NCBI GenBank assembly: GCA_003263775.1
Contig: JYJJ01000034.1
Location: 1 to 64,000, forward strand
Source of the DNA: Vibrio maritimus
GTDB taxonomy: Bacteria > Pseudomonadota > Gammaproteobacteria > Enterobacterales > Vibrionaceae
Direction of reading: 5' to 3'
DNA: 64,000 nucleotides
Below are positions 59,745 to 64,000 of this stretch, one piece after another; the first letter of the stretch is position 1, and every line of letters starts with the position of its first letter. Below the pieces are notes generated by a model, which was not told where the DNA came from, ran no database searches, and saw nothing but the letters and a program-made list of their open reading frames with translations. Made by a program: the position numbers and the translations under genes.

Positions 59745-61349
59745 ATGAGTTTCAAATCTCAAAAATACAGTATCGATTCAACCGATTATCAAGTCGGCCA
59801 AGACAACATCACTAAATGGGGCATGGATGTCCACAACACAGTATTTACCGCGTCAGCGGGTCTATCCATTCTCTTCATCGTCACTCTTCTTGTCCTTTCG
59901 CCAGCCGATGCTAAGGCAGCTATCGACGCGGTAAAAGCAGTCGTCCTCTCGAAGTTTGATTTTGTGTTTATGTGGGGAGCGAACATCCTACTGATATTCG
60001 CAGTACTCATTGCTTTTTCTCCACTAGGGAAAATTCGTTTAGGTGGTGATGACGCCACAACGGACTATTCAACTTTATCCTGGATCTCGATGCTGTTTGC
60101 AGCAGGTATGGGTATTGGCCTTATTTTCTGGGGTGTGGCAGAGCCAACGGCATTCTTTACCAACTGGTTCGGTACACCGCTTAATGCAGAACCGTTCACT
60201 CCAGAAGGCCGTGAAGCGGCACTCGGTGCCACCGTGTTCCACTGGGGATTACACGCATGGGCGATCTACGGCATGACAGCACTATCGCTGGCATACTTTG
60301 TTTATAACAAAGGCCTGCCTCTTTCGATGCGCTCAGTGTTCTACCCGTTATTGGGAGACAGAGTCTGGGGAAGAATCGGTGACGTTATCGACGTGATGGC
60401 CGTTCTCGTTATCTTGTTCGGTCTTGCCACGTCTCTAGGGCTTGGTGGCTCACAAGCCGCGAGTGGTATCAGCCATGTGTTTGGCCTAGAAAACAGCCTC
60501 ATGCTACAGATTGCGATCATCCTGACTATCATGGGTCTGGCTATTGTTTCTGTTGTTCGTGGTATGGATGGCGGTGTTAAGGTGCTAAGTAACCTTAATA
60601 TGATCATCGCTTTCGTCTTCCTTGGCTTTATGGGCGTTTTAAACTTCACTACAGTGTTTGATTCACTCACTACCTCGCTTGTGGGTTATGTGAAAAACAT
60701 CATTCCATTGAGCCAAAGTGCTGGCCGTGAAGATACAACCTGGTTACACGGCTGGACCGTGTTCTACTGGGCTTGGTGGGTAGCGTATGCGCCATTCTTC
60801 GGTATGTTTGTTGCTCGTATTTCAAAAGGCAGAACGATTCGAGAGTTCCTCTTCTGCGTGTTGATCATTCCAACACTGGTCACCACTGCTTGGATGTCTT
60901 TCTTCGGTGGTATCGCTATTCAGCAAATCATCGACAAAGTTGGCTTACTTGGCATGGAACAAGGGATTTCTGATGTATCACTCAGCCTGTTCTACATGTT
61001 AGATGCATATCCTATCGGCAACATCCTTTCTATGATTGCGGTTGCGTTGATTGTGGTGTTCTTTGTGACCACCCTCGATTCTGGCTCAATTGTGGTTGAT
61101 AGCATGACGGCTGGCGGTAAGCTGGAACTGCCGATCAAACAGAAAGTCGTTTGGGCGGTAATCTCAGCGGTGATTGCGACAGTGATGCTGTGGATTGGCG
61201 GTACAGATTCCATTCAAGCACTGCAATCCATCACGATTATTGCGGCGCTGCCGTTTACGGTTATTCTGATATTAGGTTGTGTGAGTCTGGTTAAAGGCCT
61301 GTTCACTGAGGTTGATAAACCTAAACTCGCAGACAGACAAGCGCAATAA
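59745..61349 (+). CDS. BCCT-family betaine/choline/carnitine-type transporter
   Basis: This 534-residue protein has twelve membrane segments. The family signature is present: AAGMGIGLIFWGVAEPTAFF in segment 3 and WTVFYWAWWVAYAPFFGMFVARISKGRTIREF in segment 8, with the tryptophans that bind the quaternary amine. The short N- and C-terminal tails suggest little osmotic gating. Na+ or H+ coupling cannot be told. Uptake of glycine betaine or a related solute is likely. Confidence 0.93.
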   Translation: MSFKSQKYSIDSTDYQVGQDNITKWGMDVHNTVFTASAGLSILFIVTLLVLSPADAKAAIDAVKAVVLSKFDFVFMWGANILLIFAVLIAFSPLGKIRLGGDDATTDYSTLSWISMLFAAGMGIGLIFWGVAEPTAFFTNWFGTPLNAEPFTPEGREAALGATVFHWGLHAWAIYGMTALSLAYFVYNKGLPLSMRSVFYPLLGDRVWGRIGDVIDVMAVLVILFGLATSLGLGGSQAASGISHVFGLENSLMLQIAIILTIMGLAIVSVVRGMDGGVKVLSNLNMIIAFVFLGFMGVLNFTTVFDSLTTSLVGYVKNIIPLSQSAGREDTTWLHGWTVFYWAWWVAYAPFFGMFVARISKGRTIREFLFCVLIIPTLVTTAWMSFFGGIAIQQIIDKVGLLGMEQGISDVSLSLFYMLDAYPIGNILSMIAVALIVVFFVTTLDSGSIVVDSMTAGGKLELPIKQKVVWAVISAVIATVMLWIGGTDSIQALQSITIIAALPFTVILILGCVSLVKGLFTEVDKPKLADRQAQ

Positions 61350-61390
61350 GACCTTAGAAGCTAACTGTAATAATACGTTGGCAATGTAAA

Positions 61391-61422
61391 AAGGGGCTCA
61401 CAGTATCACTGTGAGCCCTTTT
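61391..61422 (+). terminator. Terminator of the BCCT gene
   Basis: GGGCTCACAG and its complement form a 10-bp stem around TATCA, followed by TTTT. Confidence 0.88.
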
Positions 61423-61478
61423 ATTCATATCTGTTTGTAGCGCTGTCAATTACCTAAATAAACCAACGTGCGATTCAA

Positions 61479-61778
61479 TTAAGCTTGTGCCGTGTTCACG
61501 ATACAGTTGTCGGCACCAAACCCATTCGGAACATATTGATCCGCTTGTGCATCGTTCACCCACTCACTCTCATTAACTAGGTAACGAAACTCAAACTGAG
61601 CATCTTTTGGTAGTCGAGTTTTGTATTTAAACGACTTTGTCTTTGCGACTTTCTTCATTGGCACGGGTTGCCAATCAAGAAAGTCCGCCATCAGCACAGC
61701 ACTTTGCACATCGGTTGCATCCAACTCGAACGTAACTTCAACTTCATCTTTAGTTTTAAAAAAACGCTTATTAATCAT
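61479..61778 (-). CDS. Small stand-alone CBM48/isoamylase-N-like protein
   Basis: This 99-residue protein from the ATG at 61778 (GGAG before it) resembles the early-set glycogen-binding domain (CBM48): VEVTFELDATDVQSAVLMADFLDWQPVPMKK, then FEFRYLVNESEWVNDAQADQYVPNGFGADN. The tryptophan and lysine positions used for glucan binding appear to be kept. Small proteins of this type occur in Vibrio without an enzyme domain. The role may be glycogen binding or regulation. Confidence 0.8.
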   Translation of the reverse strand: MINKRFFKTKDEVEVTFELDATDVQSAVLMADFLDWQPVPMKKVAKTKSFKYKTRLPKDAQFEFRYLVNESEWVNDAQADQYVPNGFGADNCIVNTAQA

Positions 61779-61909
61779 TGCAAGCTCCATTTGTCTAAAA
61801 AATAACAACATCAAAACTTCATGTTATGTAATTAATGTCACATTCTCAAGCGTACATTTGCAACCAATGATTTATCAAACCAATAAAAGTTATCGAACCC
61901 ATTATGAAT

Positions 61910-62581
61910 TCACTCAACAGCCGCTCTAGTACAACCGCTCCAGTTAAAGTCCTTCACTTCACAAATTAGACTGTCTGCTTCCTCTGGTAGTTCAGACATA
62001 GACTGCGCTTGACCGTGCTTGTTGAAGTTGAGCGTCATGGTATCGTTACTACGTTTCAGTTCTATGATATCAATGCGATCTCCCGCTAGCTTGGCATCCG
62101 ACAAAATAACTCGCTGGCGAGCTGAGTCCCATTTAAACAGTCCCAAGTAATAGAAAACCCCTGAACCTTGATTACTTACTGCAAAAGGGATAACCACGGC
62201 AGATAGCGACTTGTCGTTGTAAATAGACTGCTGATACGCATACAGCAAATAGACGCTGCCGCGCTCCATACCATCATCGTAACTTCCTGCCGCAACTTGA
62301 GTATCTGGGTCAATATCTGTCAGCAATGAGAACGCACTGGTTTCAGGCACTTGAATTGTCCAAGGGTTCGGCACTTGAAGACCCAATATAGCTTCAACAA
62401 CAGGATCTGCTTGTAAGTTTTGCTGCGAAGGGAATTTGGCAAGAATCTCCTCATCAGACAGGGAGAACCGATAGATACCCGCCACAATGACAACGGCGAG
62501 TAAACAAAGAGGGATCAATAGAATCAGAGGAACTGGGAGCTTCTTCCTAGGCATTGTTTTAATTCTCAATAACTTATTCAA
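61910..62581 (-). CDS. Membrane-anchored hypothetical protein
   Basis: This 223-residue protein (or 214 from MPRKK at 62554) has one N-terminal membrane segment after a basic start (KLPVPLILLIPLCLLAVVIVAG) and a periplasmic-type domain with two cysteines near the end (LICEVKDFNWSGC), possibly a disulfide. No family was recognised. Confidence 0.7.
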   Translation of the reverse strand: MNKLLRIKTMPRKKLPVPLILLIPLCLLAVVIVAGIYRFSLSDEEILAKFPSQQNLQADPVVEAILGLQVPNPWTIQVPETSAFSLLTDIDPDTQVAAGSYDDGMERGSVYLLYAYQQSIYNDKSLSAVVIPFAVSNQGSGVFYYLGLFKWDSARQRVILSDAKLAGDRIDIIELKRSNDTMTLNFNKHGQAQSMSELPEEADSLICEVKDFNWSGCTRAAVE

Positions 62582-62852
62582 TCATTACAGTTTAGCGCGT
62601 TCTTGAAAACGCCGAAAGCATCAATACCCACTATACTTTGTGCATACTCATACCAACCATCACCATACATTCTGTTGCGCATTATTGGTTACTATAGAAC
62701 CATATAGTGAATAATTACCCTTTAATGATGAATAGTATTGCCAGCATTCAAAAAAAAGAGTAATCTTGCGCTCAATGCACAAATATGGATGTTTAGTGAA
62801 TAAATAGGCGCAGGACGTCGTCATTATTAACTAGTTGTAACACGAGAGAAAA

Positions 62853-64000
62853 ATGCAAAATAGTGCTCAATCTGTGCCGCAAAGCGGCAAAAAAGGCAAC
62901 TTCTGGATGTTCTTCATCCCGTCGTTAATCGGTCTATTCCTTTTTATGGCGCCAATCAGCTACGATGGCGGTCTAACTATCCCAGTCGCTGTACTTGCTA
63001 AAGCACTACAAGCAGCTGTGGGTGACTTCATTGTTCCTTTGGTCACGGCAATCATCGCAGTAATGGCAGCAGCTTCCGTTTTATCACGCATTTTTAAGCC
63101 TGCTTTCATAACTAACAATGAATTTTTAAACGGTCTATTTAACCCAACACCAATGTGGCTCGCGGTTCGCGTTATTGGTGGTATTGCGGTACTCATGACC
63201 TACTTCCAAGTTGGTCCAGAAGCCATTTGGGAAGAAAACACTGGCGGACTAGTATTGGAAGGCCTTCTGCCGACGCTATTTGCCGTGTTCATTTTTGCAG
63301 GTCTTCTTCTGCCACTACTTTTGAACTTTGGCCTACTTGAGCTGTTTGGTGCACTACTCAGTAAGATCATGCGTCCAGTGTTCAATCTACCAGGTCGCGG
63401 CGCTATCGACTGTATGGCTTCTTGGCTAGGTGATGGTAGTGTGGGTATTCTTCTGACCAGCAAACAGTATGAGAACAAGTTCTACACCATGCGTGAAGCA
63501 GCGGTGATTGGTACCACATTCTCAGCAGTGTCTATTACATTTAGTTTGGTTGTTATTGCCCAAGTTGAGCTTGAGCACTTGTTCCTACCTTTCTATGGCG
63601 CGATTTGTTTGGCGGGTATTGTAGCGGCGATTATTATCCCTCGCCTTCCACCACTGCGTAACAAAAAAGACCTGTTTATCGATGGGACTAAACCATCAGC
63701 AGACGCAGAAGTGACACCTAAAGGCCACACCACATTCTCTTGGGGTTTGGATCTAGCACTAAAACGTGCTGGTACAGTGACTTCGGCTAAGTCAGTATTC
63801 GGTGAAGGCGTTAAGAACGCTGTCGACATGGTATTTGGCGTACTGCCTGTTGTAATGGGCCTAGGTACTGTCGCGCTTGTTATCGCTGAGTACACGTCAG
63901 TATTTGAAATCCTAGGGACACCGTTTATTCCTTATCTAGAATTACTGGGTGTACCAGAAGCCGTAGCAGCTTCTAAAACGATGGTTGTCGGCTTCGCTGA
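62853..64000 (+). CDS. YjiH-family membrane protein (nucleoside-recognition/Gate domain), cut by window edge
   Basis: The visible 382 residues form about ten membrane segments with the YjiH pattern: FFIPSLIGLFLFMAPISYDGG, GAIDCMASWLGDGSVGILLTSKQYENKFYT (the Gate domain) and VVMGLGTVALVIAEYT. YjiH proteins are inner-membrane proteins with proposed transport of nucleosides or related compounds; the substrate is unproven. The ATG at 62853 follows GAGAGAA. Confidence 0.85.
   Translation, partial: MQNSAQSVPQSGKKGNFWMFFIPSLIGLFLFMAPISYDGGLTIPVAVLAKALQAAVGDFIVPLVTAIIAVMAAASVLSRIFKPAFITNNEFLNGLFNPTPMWLAVRVIGGIAVLMTYFQVGPEAIWEENTGGLVLEGLLPTLFAVFIFAGLLLPLLLNFGLLELFGALLSKIMRPVFNLPGRGAIDCMASWLGDGSVGILLTSKQYENKFYTMREAAVIGTTFSAVSITFSLVVIAQVELEHLFLPFYGAICLAGIVAAIIIPRLPPLRNKKDLFIDGTKPSADAEVTPKGHTTFSWGLDLALKRAGTVTSAKSVFGEGVKNAVDMVFGVLPVVMGLGTVALVIAEYTSVFEILGTPFIPYLELLGVPEAVAASKTMVVGFA

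Overview
The window reads as gamma-proteobacterial DNA of Vibrio type, probably a secondary chromosome. This rests on moderate GC, Vibrio-like protein sequences, strong hairpin terminators, and the mix of accessory transport, signalling and catabolic genes. No rRNA, tRNA, CRISPR array, insertion sequence or phage gene was seen.

Layout. 1-7 kb: a cut EutE-like acylating aldehyde dehydrogenase, a fold-III PLP decarboxylase with a lysine-rich tail, an AlkB-like dioxygenase overlapping an MBL-fold hydrolase, a broken GlxA-type regulator, an unknown protein and a PilZ protein. 7-20 kb: a Lon-family protease, a membrane protein with ten 14-residue repeats, a GNAT enzyme, a fasciclin protein, a DUF4136 lipoprotein, a YSC84/SYLF protein, a methyltransferase, a LysR regulator, a short CDF-like transporter, a START protein, a YddG-type exporter and a phospholipase-D lipoprotein. 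19-22 kb: a chemoreceptor without a sensor domain next to a NIT-like membrane protein, then a 50-residue gene. 22-31 kb: a sulfatase locus, comprising a Ser-type sulfatase, its radical-SAM maturase, two DUF1254 proteins, a beta-barrel protein, a FadL-like porin and a LysR regulator. 31-41 kb: an arginase-family enzyme, a TolB/TPR regulator-like protein, an AraC regulator, a Bcr-type MFS pump, a catechol-siderophore-type ABC importer with a candidate Fur box, a GntR/UTRA regulator and a ferredoxin-like protein. 41-51 kb: a full lsr locus for autoinducer-2 (AI-2) uptake and breakdown (lsrACDBFGE facing lsrRK), with an added cupin gene. 51-64 kb: an MFS transporter, a DUF302 protein, an ABC-F ATPase, a DUF1501/DUF1800 export pair, an M23 endopeptidase with a small partner, a BCCT carrier, a small CBM48-like protein, an unknown anchored protein and a cut YjiH-family protein.

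A window-wide feature decides how to read the annotation. About twenty breaks split otherwise well conserved genes. Nearly all are explained by one missing base in a short run (CC to C, GG to G, AA to A); one looks like an added A. They hit complete operons, with all parts on both sides of each break still conserved. That looks more like consensus or assembly error than decay. Broken genes are listed as pseudogene over their full repaired span, with the break site given.

How the genes work together. LsrB and LsrACD import AI-2, LsrK phosphorylates it, phospho-AI-2 relieves LsrR, and LsrG and LsrF degrade the product; LsrE and the cupin are likely accessories. In the sulfatase locus the maturase would activate the Ser-type sulfatase, while the outer-membrane proteins and DUF1254 proteins suggest handling of a sulfated, perhaps hydrophobic, substrate. 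The siderophore importer is laid out as binding protein, hairpin, two permeases and ATPase, which fits high expression of the binding protein.
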